From the NCBI GenBank assembly GCA_037903475.1, contig JBAJFG010000472.1, positions 682,001 to 746,000 of the forward strand: a DNA stretch of 64,000 bases. The letters are read 5' to 3'. The notes below the pieces were generated by a model. The model searched no databases. It saw only the letters and a list, made by a program, of their open reading frames with translations, and was not told where the DNA came from. Below, one piece after another: positions 9,885 to 20,803 of this stretch. The position numbers and the translations under genes were made by a program. Numbering within the stretch: position 1 is the first letter of the stretch; each line of letters starts with the position of its first letter. Origin of the DNA: Ancylostoma caninum (taxonomy: Eukaryota > Nematoda > Chromadorea > Rhabditida > Ancylostomatidae).

Positions 9885-10115
9885 ATTATTTATTTATTTA
9901 TTCATTTACGCTGTATAAGACAGACGTTATAAAACAATGACACAACTACGATAACATCTACGCAATCTGGTTCAGGATACTTCATTACTACAATACATGA
10001 AAACTGGATGAAACGTGGAAGGAGCCCCATAAATATCTTATTCCGAGCTAAGTATAGTAGTGCAGTGAACTGATTCCGAAGTCATGAACTTCAAAATTGG
10101 AATCTTAAACCCTGC
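9885..10115 (-). mobile_element. 5'-truncated LINE tail
   Basis: A TTATTTATTTATTTATTC tract followed by CATTTACGCTGTATAAGACAG is the 3' terminus of a minus-strand non-LTR element, with the same layout as the tails near 4530 and 56715. There is no coding sequence. It lies between E1 and T copy B; no such tail is seen in the inverted E-T units. Confidence 0.5.
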
Positions 10116-11336
10116 AGTGAATGTAGAAATCTAACGATGAGACAGTTTACCTAGGCTTGGGGTAGTTCCTATGCAAAGAAGCGGGGTGTGACGTCATTTT
10201 TCCATAGCTCCACTAAATCGAGTGGAATAATTCTCCGCGCCGCCGGGCCTTCGAGAAACCTCAATCCAAGTTATTAGATTGGCCACATGTTTGGCGCAAC
10301 TTCGCCCCTGAAAAAAAGTTCTGGTGTCCTGCAAAGCTCTGGAGTACAAATATGAGTCCGGTGGAACAAGCGAAGTGCTGCTGGTGCATAAATTAGCATA
10401 AATTGCTCGTAATTGGCTTTATCCATGCAAGTAAACCGAACCCTGGATCTTCATCGCCGCTATGCAATCGCGTCCCCGCACTGACGAGCTGCTAGCGAAT
10501 TACAACGCAGTTCAACAAGCTTGTACCTACCCACCCACCCCAATTACTAGGGTCCAACTTTTTGATCTGAAGGCCAGAATGAGCCTGCCAGACGATGACT
10601 GCATAAATGCAGAAATAAGCTTTGGTGCACGACAACTGCGACCTTCAAAATATATAGCTTGGTTTTCTCATCCAACCAAGTTTTGGGACAGCCCTTTTCT
10701 TCCCGCTCGTGAACAACGATTTTATGTGATCCTCGTAGTCGTGCTCAGCAATATAGATAAAATTATCAATGTTATGAAAAGATTTCGTTTGAAAAAGACT
10801 AAAAATTCATGAAGGAACGTCGACCATTTGCCCGTTTCGTTCTCTTACCGTATACGGGTAAATACATTTATGAAATACGGTGGCTATAGAATCCATATTT
10901 CTGCCTGGAATGAGCCATCAGTACAATACTCGAGTATGTAGTGCGGCATAGCTTTCTCGTAGTTGTGTCTTATTGTACCAAAAATACTTGCAAGGAACTT
11001 TTTTCACTGTATTACCTGGAAATTTTGGCATTACTCAGAGCATTTAGTTGGCAGTCAGAGCATTTACCCACATTCTGCACTGAAAGTTCGTACGAATTAA
11101 TTTGGCTCTGCCTCAAGAATTCATCCTAATTGTGAGTTCATAGTTGGAATATACATAGCTTATTGTTAGATCCTTCACTATTAGGATCCGTTTAATCCAA
11201 AAAAGATGTGACCAATGGGGAAAATGAGCCAAAGGACCTTGTAGTACAATTTGTGCGTTCTTCGAATACTTCTGTGTACGTATAGTTTTTATAAGTTGTT
11301 TGTATCAAGAACTACATGAAGGCTTTTTTTGGTATG

Positions 11337-11342
11337 TTTATT
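11337..11342 (-). promoter_or_regulatory. Poly(A) signal AATAAA for T copy B
   Basis: AATAAA on the minus strand lies 24 bases beyond the stop codon of copy B, at the position homologous to the signal in copy A. Confidence 0.5.
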
Positions 11343-11365
11343 TCTAAGAAATTACTACATTATTT

Positions 11366-14300
11366 CTACATATCCTTCTTAGGGTCAAACCCCAACAGCC
11401 CTCGCTCCTTTTCTGTAATAGTATCGAGGTCCCTCACAAAATAGAATTGGCCGTTGTAACCTAAACGATGTCCCGGAGTAGTTGTTTTCGATTCCACTGA
11501 TTCGTTGCACTTACCCACAAGGTAGCTTTTACCAACTTCTAGTTTGGAACCACACGACTCATGCATGGGAATTGACGGACGGCGGTAGTGATTGTATACC
11601 TGCGCCCACTTCTAAATGTGTAATTTCTTAATGCAGAGCAAAACCGGAAATGTGAGGTAATACGAAACGGTACTCCACTGCAGCGTCGCTGCTGGGCACT
11701 GATCACTCAACAACCTATCCCAAAAACGTAAGATAATGCAACATTTAGTTGATTAGTGCAACCATTAAAGATGCAGCTCGAACTCGTTTCCATTGGCCTT
11801 AACTCACATCTCCAGTTGGCTGCAACAATTTCTTCTTAAATATTGAAGGAGTTCACGCTTTTGTGGTCAGGTGGTCAGTGGCAGACAGCTTCACCTCTAA
11901 CCAGCTTCAAGCAAAGCTTCACACCAAGTTGAGACCATGGGGTAGAGAGGTCATGTTATTGCTTCTTTAACTCGGAAAGTGAGGGTCTCAGAAGAAGAGA
12001 GTGGATTTAGTGATGCGATCAGGGTCACAATTTTGTTCCAGGTTGAAGAGATGACGCCAGTTTCATCACAAACAAAAAACGAGGGGGAGCAGATCATCCT
12101 ACATTACCCTACATTGGGCACAAACCATGGCAGACAAAAGAAACAGAGCTCATATGCTTACCACTGACTTACTCGAGATGCTTTGAAGCAACTGCAGCAA
12201 TTGGCAATTGGTTATGCAGATTTCACGCGATCCCAACAGTGAAAAATTCCATTAAAAATGAGACTGAGGAGTTATGCCGCAACGATCTATTTGAAGCTTC
12301 TTTTCTGCTCTACAGAACCTTTTCGTCCCACGCAAACACACCCAGAGAAATTTTCGGAACTTCCGCGGAGTCTGATTTACTACTGGAGCCTGATTCTCGT
12401 AACTTCGGAAATATGACGCCACGCGTCGACTCTTTCGGATATCCCGCGCAAGTTCCGCGGAAGTTGCGAAAGGAAACGCAGAGAAAAAAACTAGCTTCGG
12501 AACTTCCGCGGAGCTTCGAGACAGATAGAATGACCTAAGAAACCAGTATATCAAATGGCATGTTTTCGTTCAATTTTTATAGCGATATGTTCTTGCTTGA
12601 CCAGCTAGCCATATTTGTTCCCTTTGTTTTTGGAACATTGCTAAATTATAACTTCACTGTTCTCTGTAACAGTGCCGACTTGCCGACTGCTGGTGCAGGG
12701 CAACCACGACAGAGCAACCAGGATGATACTTATAATAGCTACTAGCTGTCTTACCGCTGCGAAAGATGACTAATTGTTTCTTTCTCACTTTTTTTTCAAG
12801 CATTCAAGAGAAGAAATCCGAACCCAGCAGTCAACCTGTATTGTTGACTTCAAAAAAAAATAGAGAAGAATCTCACCTCATAATCGTGATCGTACGTAAT
12901 TTTATACTCAGTATAGCCCAGCGCTCTCGGTATCTTCTCGACGACTGTAACGCGGGATACTGCAAAAAAAGTTTATTCATAAAACTTTTCCAAAGAATAA
13001 TGGCGATGATTTTCGAAACTATCGCCTTTTATAACAACCTCAGTGGAGGAGACGGGAAGCGAAGATACAAAGCTTGCAACCACTTACCCACATGGTAAGG
13101 CGGTCCGTTCGTTCACAAATAGTATATCAACTAGCATCACTATTGCCCTGGCAACTCTATTTTTGATGTATATCGATAGATATGGGTAAAGATCAGTCAA
13201 TCTCGGAACGTCCACTACTGAAGCCCATCAAAAACGGAGCTGCCAAGGGTCTGTCACCTGTCACATATTCTTTCATATTAGGGTGATGCATTATTAATGT
13301 GGCTTTTTTCGCACCTTCTTTACCGGTGAAAATTGAATTATTTCAAATGACTTCTCCATGAAAACAATCCTCTCTTCCCCTATCAAAGGTACTATCGAAA
13401 GCCGCATCCACCTCCGTCATAATATGCTGTATCAGTTCGGGAAAAGTTGGAGTGCAGCACAATCATTTTGCCACATCAGCAAGCCTTTCAAAGATGGACC
13501 AATCGGCAAGGCTAAGTTGAAAGATTGCTCATATTCATTGAGTATGAGTTTCATAGATGAAGAAGGAAGAGGTTCGCCATCAAATTCCGAGCACCAAGAA
13601 TTTTGGGCAGCCGTGGAAGAGAACGAAATCTTGACAACGGGAATGCAGTCCGAACTCTTCAATATGAACCATTCGACCATGGTTCTTGCTTTTAAGATGC
13701 TTATAAAAGCATGGAGATTGGCCAAAGCGTCCACACCAACTCTCAGACAAGGACAGTATTCGAAATTCTACCGATTTTCCCGAGCAGAACGAGCAGGCTC
13801 CCTTCCCGAGGAATCTCGTCAATAGAACCTCCTTCCCTTCCACGGCCAAGAGTTTCTGGTCGTAAAAATTTGATTGCAGAGCTCTTCCTCCTCCATCTGT
13901 GGAAGTGAATCTTTCTGCTTGAACTACTCAAATATTTTCCCACTTAGTTCGCCAATTTTTTTCAGCCAAAATGTCGTTGAGATCGCGGAATGGCTGTACT
14001 GCAGTCTAACATTTCCTGAAGTGGTAGAGCATGAAATGGTAAATGTGAATACGATTTTCGATAGCATCGTTGCTAAATGAAAGAACACGATTATTCATGT
14101 GAAAAAACTACTCAAATATTTTTCAAGCATTAATTTTCAAAGAGAAAAGGAGTCGCGAAAAAAGCCGCATTAATTATGCACCAATTTTTTAATTTCCAAG
14201 GCAATTATTATATGTAGTTGCTAGCGCTTTCAAAAACGTCGTCGACGCTACTTTTCATATTTTACAGATCCCTCGAGTAACATAATGTTGAGAGATGAGA

Positions 14301-14660
14301 GTGACTGATTAAAAAACCGCAGAGAGGCACGCAGATACCATTGAAATGAGTGCCGGGAGGGATCTGATAAATATGAACATGATTTCTGAGGTATTCGCAA
14401 TTTTACCTTAGTTATGAAGAGTTACGCTATCATGAATGAATGGTCAAAAATTCTGATGCGCTATCTCACAGTATTTCTTGATCTGAGCTCGGTTCACTGC
14501 ATATCATATGTCATGCTACTGCACTTTCGCACAACTCACCGAGCTGATTTCTAACATAGTTCCTATGTTCTGGTGTTATCTCCTTTGTATTCGGGCAATG
14601 GGGTTTGAATGCCACAGCTACAGCAACACAGCACGCCAAAATAGTAATCAGAGTCTTCAT
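11366..14660 (-). CDS. Netrin/TIMP-like secreted protein, copy B (3 exons)
   Basis: Exons are 14660-14540, 12959-12877 and 11599-11366 (stop TAG), giving 145 residues. The signal peptide is identical to copy A; the mature start differs (FKPHCPNTKEITPEH). The netrin-like core is kept: VSRVTVVEKIPRALGY, TEYKITYDHDYE, SCGSKLEVGKSYLVGKC, YNGQFYFVRDLDTIT, and a longer C-terminus ending GFDPKKDM. Intron phases (1 and 0) and lengths of the first two exons (121 and 83) equal copy A. Intron 1 contains a mariner remnant. On the coding strand an acceptor-like T-rich TTTCAG lies 47 bases before the ATG, a plausible spliced-leader site that copy A has lost. Function is inferred from the family only. Confidence 0.75.
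13278..14192 (+). mobile_element. Internally decayed mariner element
   Basis: The left end TTAGGGTGATGCATTATTAA and the right end, which reads in reverse as TTGGTGCATAATTAATGCGG, form inverted repeats of about 35 bp, both running into GCTTTTTTCGC. This is a mariner-type terminus. About 915 bp remain, against about 1.3 kb for complete mariners, so the catalytic part of the gene is missing or unrecognisable. It lies in intron 1 of T copy B. Confidence 0.75.
13358..13825 (+). pseudogene. Mariner transposase N-terminal remnant
   Basis: The frame contains RHNMLYQFGKSWSAAQ (first helix-turn-helix region), SFIDEEGRGSPSN (linker, usually DEERSGRPS), EFWAAVEENEILTT, MNHSTMVLAFKMLIKAWRLA (second helix-turn-helix) and STPTLRQ, in mariner order. 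No D,D34D catalytic domain follows before the right terminal repeat. It is a DNA-binding-half relic and probably not expressed as a functional protein. Confidence 0.65.
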
Positions 14661-14729
14661 TTCAGTGCACAATTGATCTTCTCTAAATGGAGCAATATCT
14701 GAAAAAAAAATCTTGATATTCAGAGGAAG

Positions 14730-14772
14730 GTGGTGTCAAAAGGAAAAAGTGCACCGTGTCAAAAAGGAAAAG
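14730..14772 (-). promoter_or_regulatory. Direct repeat upstream of T copy B start codon
   Basis: Counterpart of the repeat at 4067-4110. The first unit is slightly degraded; the second keeps CACCGTGTCAAAAAGGAAAA. Retention in both copies supports, weakly, a regulatory role. Confidence 0.25.
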
Positions 14773-15072
14773 TTTCGGATGGATGCATTGTAAGTGGTCA
14801 ATTTTAGAAGCGCTTGAATTGGTTCGCCTCCCTGCTTCTTTTCTTTGCGGCGGCTTCTGTGGAAGTTTTTTTTCTCTAGTATATAATCTTCATGTTTGTG
14901 ACCTTTGATAGAAGACTGGGAGGCAAAAGAGGGACGGCACGAGAATGCATGTGAGGAAGTATAGAGCTCAAACATGTTGATAGGTAACAAGAGTGGAGCA
15001 TACACTGCTTTCAATGTATTAGATCCGAAAGCTGCAAGACTTGGGCTCAACGACACTCGGAGATTCTATTAA

Positions 15073-15486
15073 AGGCAGCACTCACGGAAATTTTTGGGTT
15101 GAAGATTTCGCGGTATATTGGTGTTTTCAGAGGCGATAAACTGATTGACAACGATGAAGTACACGCGAAAAACACAGGAAATGATGGCGCCATTTCATGT
15201 GTGTCCACAGCGCGGACGAGTGTTCCGTGATGGGTCCCGCCACGGAACCCTGCAAATGGTACGAATTTCATAAACACGCCCCCGCTGAACCACACGCACA
15301 CACCCTGTCAACGGCGTTTGTTGGCGCGACGGAACCCTAATTTCCAGAGCGGCTGATGTGTCCACGGCTGTATCTTCGCAGGTAGACGGCCATTCAAGGT
15401 GTTCGACTTACTGTTGCGATTGTCCAGCTGCCGGCTACATGGTAAGTGACTCATTTCAGAAGTGAAAATTTCCGTGAGTGCTGCCT
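15073..15486. mobile_element. piggyBac-like MITE with TTAA target site
   Basis: The 414-bp element has perfect 22-bp inverted ends starting AGGCAGCACTCACGGAAA and is flanked on both sides by TTAA (15069-15072 and 15487-15490). The next tandem unit, at 15615-15632, has the same flanks joined at one TTAA, an empty site. TTAA duplication with such ends is characteristic of piggyBac-type transposition. No transposase is encoded. Confidence 0.8.
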
Positions 15487-15770
15487 TTAAACAAAGCGCC
15501 GTAAAGGGGCTAGAGCGGCTAGAGATACGCGGCGGCACTCATAGGCACCGCAATCTTGAGGCGCAGACTGTGAGACGAAATGGCCGATTTTTAGGGACTC
15601 AGGCACATTCGTCTCGGGATTCTATTAAACAAAGCACCGTAAGGGGGCTAGATCGGCTAGAGATACGCGGCGGCACTCATAGACACCGCAATCTTGAGGC
15701 GCAGACTGTGAGACGAAATGGCCGATTTTTAGGGACTCAGGCACATTCGTTTAGGGACTCGCAATTACGT
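15487..15770. repeat. Two 138-bp tandem units
   Basis: ACAAAGC(G/A)CCGTAA at 15491 recurs at 15629 with a 138-bp period and near identity. The unit includes CTAGAGATACGCGGCGGCAC and GACTGTGAGACGAAATGG. A period divisible by three keeps one frame open (15462-16091), which is not evidence of a gene. Confidence 0.8.
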
Positions 15771-16104
15771 CATTGCTGGCTCTCCCGCATGCACGAGGTA
15801 GTGATTTCATCACCTTCGCTGGCGGTCTCGCAGCATAGGAGTGGGTGTTTACAAGCTTTCAGGCTGCACAATGTACGCAGCAGGAAAACCACCCTGCTGT
15901 GTGCACCTATAGGAAGAAATGGACGGGGTGTTATGAGAGCTGCAGCGTCTCGGAAGCTCAGGGGAGGCTGGACTTACGCGGTCGCCTCAACTGGTGGATG
16001 CTTTTGCTTTTTTACGACATCCGTTCATCGGAAAGCGTCTGCACTAACACAGAGTAAAAGTCTCAATGTATCAAGGCATGGCATTGTGTAACCAATCAAC
16101 AACA

Positions 16105-16535
16105 CACGGATACGGGTCTACCGATGGAGAATAGGCCCGCCGTGGCCCAGTGCTGTGGAGAACGCCATGACACGGGTCTAGCGATGGAGAAAAGGCCTGT
16201 CAGGGCCCAATGATGCGGGGGACGCCAGTATACAGGTCCAGCGATGGAGAAAGGGCCGGCCAGGACCCAAAGGTGCTGAGGACGCCATGACACTGGTCCA
16301 GAGACGGAGAAAGGGCCCACCGTGGCCCTGTGGTGTGGGGGACGCCGAGATACGGGTCCACCGATGGAGAAAGAGCCCACCGTGGCACAGTGGTGTGGGG
16401 AATGCCAGGATACGGATCCATCGATGGAGAAAGGGTCTGCCACAGCCCTACATGAGAAAATTGCGAGAACGCTGGTCCACCGATGGAGGAAGGACCTATC
16501 GTAGCATAATGGTGTGAAGAACGTCAGGATACGGG
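16105..16535. repeat. 60-bp minisatellite, about seven units
   Basis: Units contain GATACGGGTCCACCGATGG, AGAAAGGGCCCACCGTGGCC and GTGTGGGGAACGCC in order, with a 60-bp period. Because 60 is a multiple of three, both strands carry open frames of 20-residue repeats (for example, on the minus strand, GPVSWRPPHH and FSI). I treat these as by-products of the repeat. Related units flank the Penelope element at 20712-20803 and 22618-22860. Confidence 0.85.
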
Positions 16536-16539
16536 TTCA

Positions 16540-17560
16540 GAACCTGCTTTTATCCCAACCACGAAAGTGTGGTGAGACCCTGCGTTTAAGTAAGTAATAA
16601 TAAGCGCAACTTACTAAAGGGAGTGGCACAGGAAATATGGACAAGATTGCTAGATCAATGCATCCTATCCCTCCCTTATCCTTCCCTATATATGCTATCC
16701 TATCCATAAATACCCTTTCCTTGTGAGATGAGTTCATCACTGGAAAGAGTAGATCAGAGGGGAGGGGGGGGGGAATGTACAGGAAGTTCCAAATGTCCGC
16801 AGTCAAGAGGGGCGGGCCCACGACCCGGCTCCTTTATCAGACACAGGCGCTCTCTATGCTGCCTCTAGCTTCTCTGACTCTGCAGACATCCGATGGGAGC
16901 ACGCAGAGCGCCTGTGTCTCTGCCTAAAGCCGCGTCGTGGCCACGCCTGTCTTGACTGCGAACATTTAGAGCCTCCTGCATAAGCTCCTTGTTGATGCCA
17001 GTAAGTTCACGCCAGCACACAGATGAAACAAAGCATAAATATGAGCCACTGTGTAGTCGAGACGACGCCTGAAATGATTTTGCTGCGAGAGACTGGTAAT
17101 GCCCACACCTTCCCCCGTTATATGTGATTTGTATCACGCATTAAGAGTCGAAAAAATTATTTGGCTGTGTATTAACATCACATAACTGGTGTGGATAAGT
17201 GAAGATGGTTTCTCATTAGTTGAGAACTGTAAATAGTATAGTTATGAGGAACAAACCATAATCGATGCAGATTACCCGAAAACATGTCCTGTCAGTTGAA
17301 CCGCTACTTGATCGGAAGAGTGATTATTTAGAATAGTTCGTCATTAGTTGCATAGTAAAACAGTTAACAGATTTGAGAACTGGGCCGAGTCTTCAACTAT
17401 AGAATACTCGAACTGCTCAGAACGCAACGGATGAATATGAAGTGTATGAATGTGAGTTTCTAAGCATTTTTCTTCCTAGGCGTTTGTTCATGACTCTATT
17501 TCGCTCAATCGCGCCTTAATTCATGGGCGACCGCATGGCGATCAGATTGACATGCAGTGT
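16540..17560. other. No supported gene
   Basis: It contains a G-run near 16760 and a minus-strand frame (17137-16865) without motif. Around 17200-17350 there are fragments of a dispersed repeat (CTCATTAGTTGAGAACTG and similar) also seen at 18550, 19955 and 23405. Confidence 0.5.
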
Positions 17561-17776
17561 GTCTAACCAGCGTACCCTCGGCCGACTCTTTGGTAATCTT
17601 CGCGGCACGTTAAGATTGAGGCCTGCTCTGCAACTGCTTTGCAAGAAGCAGCAAAAACTGGTTCTGCGAAGTTTGTAAGCAATCGGATCGATGGCGAACC
17701 GCTTATGAGCGCGGTCCGCCGATACCAGCCATTCATCGTAACATCTTCATCTCCACCACAATGAGACGGCGCTCTA

Positions 17777-18013
17777 CTATTCTGGTGGCTGGCCTGCATT
17801 GTAACACCATAGAACACAACGAATCGAAAAGTTGGAAGGTGCACCTTCTTTGAAGCATTCCGTGATCTTCTTCTCGCATCGCACTGCTGTCATCAAGCAC
17901 AACTTCAACCACGCCGAGTTGGCACGAGCGACGACTTCATGGGCTAGGTTGCCATCGGCTGAGAGCGTTGAGCTGAGATATATAAGGGCAGCATCCCTCA
18001 AAATCCTCGACAC
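17777..18013 (-). pseudogene. Fragment of RTE-like LINE reverse transcriptase C-terminus
   Basis: The frame reads LIYLSSTLSADGNLAHEVV, then ARANSAWLKLCLMTAV, ECFK and a degraded CVLWCYNAG. This matches the region after the RT palm of RTE-type elements (YLGS-L-DG-EV--R---AW-KW, then VVRPVALYG-ECW). The final part is heavily mutated. It is a short isolated fragment with no RT palm nearby. Confidence 0.55.
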
Positions 18014-18058
18014 CGAGTTAGACTGCCAGTAGGTACATTCTCAGCACATCACAGATGT

Positions 18059-18556
18059 TCAACGAACCCAAGAGTCACGACTAACCTGCGAAAAAATCCA
18101 AATCGAAGTTGCGAACACGTTTAACGAACGGAGATCCCTCGCATGCGCCTTCGGACACCCGCAACGGTCATCTCGCACAATTGCAAAAGCGTTCTGCGTG
18201 GCGGGACCTACGAGTGTCAAACGGCGCTTAGTCGCAAGGGAAATAGCACCCTGATTTCGTGAGTTTCTCGTGTGTTTCATGCCATTTCCCTGTTGGATAT
18301 GAGTTCTAGGTCCCAAAAAAGCAGAATCCAGGAGAATCTCGAACACGTCAATTTGATCGGGTGCTGCCTTCAAGCATTCTAATGCTTGCCCCTCTTCCAA
18401 CACCTCCCCGTGCCTCTCCCCAGTGTCATCCTTCACGAAGTACGCAGTAGCCGATTTGGGCACCTGATATATTGGAAAAACACGTACTTTGTGGCGCTTA
18501 TCTCGTTCCTGATTTTGAATTTCCCGTGCTTTGGATCGGTGAAAATTGTGCCTCAT
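18059..18556 (-). CDS. Open reading frame of 165 codons, unknown, doubtful
   Basis: The frame includes SATAYFVKDDTGERHGEVL and APDQIDVFEILLDSAF, which are acidic and protein-like, but I recognise no domain. It lies between two LINE fragments and upstream of the RTE-like fragment on the same strand, so it may be decayed element sequence. No splice sites or neighbours support a cellular gene. Confidence 0.2.
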   Translation of the reverse strand: MRHNFHRSKAREIQNQERDKRHKVRVFPIYQVPKSATAYFVKDDTGERHGEVLEEGQALECLKAAPDQIDVFEILLDSAFLGPRTHIQQGNGMKHTRNSRNQGAISLATKRRLTLVGPATQNAFAIVRDDRCGCPKAHARDLRSLNVFATSIWIFSQVSRDSWVR

Positions 18557-18681
18557 TAGTTGAAAATTACAAGAAGTAAGCTCAACGAACAGTATAATTG
18601 AAGAGTCTGCAATAATCAGTGCAGCTTAGTAAAAATCATACCTCGTTCGATTGAAAGCGACAATGCGACAGTGGATGGATC

Positions 18682-19100
18682 GTGCAGTTCAGTTCAAATT
18701 CAGTTCAATTCTTTGAACTAATACGTTCTCGAACGAGAGGTGACCCATACAAGATTATCCTTTCTCACCCAAGAACAAGCATTAGAGCTAAGTCATTTAC
18801 CTTTCGAGCTGGAAATGCGTACATTTATGTCACAAAGAACCTGCCGCCAGTTATGAAGCAAAGTAAATTTAAACGTCGTATGGCTCGCATGTTACACAAG
18901 TGTGAGATTTTCTAACGTTTTCAAACCGACATCATTTTCAAGAGGTGTTTCAATTAGATATGTTAGGTGTCATATGTAACGTTCTGGAGAAATGTTGTAT
19001 ATAATGTTACTCAACTTTGATTTGTTTTTCTTCTCCTGTATTAACTTTGTAACGCTATGCCTTAAGCATACGTATTGAATGAATAAATAAATAAATAATG
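18682..19100 (+). mobile_element. 5'-truncated CR1/Jockey-like LINE tail
   Basis: The frame 18682-18915 ends with SRTRGDPYKIILSHPRTSIR, SFTFRAGNAYIYV, NLPPVMKQSKFKRRMA and a stop. This is the C-terminal signature also seen in the LINE at 4689-4940 (TRGGPFKI and FFTQRAG). A short 3' UTR ends in GAATGAATAAATAAATAA near 19080-19098, a typical tail. Only the last 75 codons or so are present. Confidence 0.7.
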
Positions 19101-19800
19101 CTATCTCGTTTGTTGCAAACGGTCAACAAATGTGTTTCTGCTAGAGTCACAGTCCCAGTCCGTCAGTGCTGTTCTCCTTATGAAGAACAGCCGTGAACAT
19201 TAAAAATCTCGAGGATTCTGAAATCTGCGCAACAGTCTGAGTCGTTTTTGAATTCATGAACATTATGCGTATTTCGCTTAGAGTTTGCTTTTACTTCCTG
19301 TAGATGAGCATTTCTCAGATTATTTCACTTATTTTGCTATCGGATTGCATGCATTGTCACTTTTTGGGAAAGATAAAGATGTGGAAATGAAACCTTTATT
19401 TAACCACTTTGATTCAAAGAACTCAAGTATTTGATGCACTACTGACTGCGTCAGTTCTGCATTGTGTGTGACCGAGGGTGGTCGGTCCTCTGCAGACGCT
19501 GCCTCCACCACACCCTACTTCGACTGTGCAAGGAAAGCGTGGACCGTATTGCAAAGTAATCGATTGAATTTCTTCACATCGTCACTGTCACCGTCACAAG
19601 AATATTAGGAGCGCCAAGAATGGAATTGCTGTGGAAAAGACCTCGTTGGCGATTGGACGAAGCTGTTCGATGGAGATGTAAAGAAATCAGTCGAACTCCT
19701 CGCACGTAACACTAGATATTCATTATGCTGGTGTGATAAAAGAGTGTAAACAATAAACAAACAATAAACTGACTGCTTGCTTGTAGACGGACACAAGATT
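19101..19800. other. No supported gene
   Basis: Single-copy-looking sequence with short open frames only. I find no motif, RNA gene or clear repeat. Confidence 0.4.
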
Positions 19801-19813
19801 GTTTTGACCTCTA

Positions 19814-19849
19814 TTCTACTGACGTTTCGGCGAGTTCGCATTCTAAAGA
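19814..19849 (-). ncRNA. Degraded hammerhead-like core (Penelope LTR relic)
   Basis: On the minus strand, GCGAACTCGCCGAAACGTCAG retains the stem II hairpin and the GAAAC segment of the motif found at 20867-20898 and 22477-22508. The CUGANGA box has become CTTTAGA, so it should be inactive. It is most likely a relic of another Penelope terminal repeat. Confidence 0.35.
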
Positions 19850-19964
19850 GTGTTCCTGGCGGTCCATAATGTGGGGGCGTTGGGTGCAAATTTTATTCTA
19901 TCTCAATTATTGCGAATGGGAAACAGTTGCGCTTCTGATCTTAGTAAAAATTGTGCCCCATTAT

Positions 19965-20047
19965 TTGAGAATTACGAACAGTATAATTGAACATTTGAGA
20001 ATTACGAACAGTATAATTGAACATTTGAGAATTACGAACAGTATAAT
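19965..20047. repeat. 30-bp tandem repeat, three units
   Basis: TTGAGAATTACGAACAGTATAATTGAACAT units start at 19965, 19995 and 20025. The unit resembles part of the dispersed repeat near 18550 (CTCATTAGTTGAAAATTAC and GAACAGTATAATTGAA), so it is a local expansion of that element. Confidence 0.85.
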
Positions 20048-20711
20048 CCTCTTATAATAAATCATGATAGGGCAACAAAATTTTCTAGAGCGCAGGCATA
20101 GGGGGACTAGCACGTGATCGCATGCGCTCGCTGTGAGGCTCAATTATAGACTGTGCCTCGCGACGATGGCAGGTGACGGGGCATTCGGCCGATGTTTCGT
20201 CATAGGTGCATACACGTAGTGGAATTCGGGTGCATTCAGGATTTCGCGGTGGAACCAGCGTCTAGCGGTCTTGTGCCCTCCGGGCTAGACAGTGCTTTCA
20301 ACGATTTGGCGTTGCACCCCTCTGCTAAAGCTTTGTCATTAACTCCGTTCAGTTTTCAAAACTGGACGGTAACCACCAGGAAGAGATGGGTGTAGGCCAT
20401 GAAGGGACTGTATATCGGTAGGATCACTTGGTTTCCACACATTGAACATGGTCTTTGTCCAATTTGTGGAAACCGAGTGGGTTTCCACACACTGGACATG
20501 GTCTGCACATCAATGAGGCCCTACTGAGGATCCGTTCCGTGTTTCCAGGAAGGGCAGTATAATCAAAAGCACAGGAAGAACGAATGATCATAAGCTACTG
20601 TAACATTTTCTGAAAGCAGTTATTTTGACTGATCAAACTTACTAGACATTTCCTAACTTTCTTCCATTACTCTCGAGATTTACAAGTAGTGTGAGTGCAC
20701 TGATGACGGAC
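20048..20711. other. No supported gene; duplicated GGTTTCCACACA motif
   Basis: GGTTTCCACACATTGAACATG near 20429 is followed by the reverse complement of its start (TTGTGGAAACC) and by a second direct copy near 20480. Otherwise I see nothing. Confidence 0.4.
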
Positions 20712-20803
20712 AGATGTGCCGTGGCCCCATAGTTGAGAAAATCATCAGGAGAGGGTGCACCAATCGAGAAAGGGCCCAATAGTGGAGAAAAAGGCAGGAT
20801 ACG
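20712..20803. repeat. 60-bp minisatellite fragment left of the Penelope element
   Basis: AGAAAGGGCCCAATAGTGGAG and GGCAGGATACGG match the unit at 16105-16535. Matching units resume at 22618, so the Penelope element sits inside this minisatellite. Confidence 0.7.

Larger units (their letters stand above)
10450..15065. repeat. Segmental duplication block B (T gene copy B)
   Basis: Direct-orientation partner of block A. It contains an intact T gene, lacks the hAT insertion of A (empty site near 13061), and retains a mariner copy that is largely deleted in A. Confidence 0.85.

Noticed and set aside
15462..16091. 209-codon open frame on the plus strand
   Set aside because: It starts inside the MITE terminus, crosses two 138-bp tandem units and has no recognised domain.
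16096..16517. Open frames on both strands over the 60-bp minisatellite
   Set aside because: The period is a multiple of three and stop codons are absent from the unit. There is no initiation or splice context.
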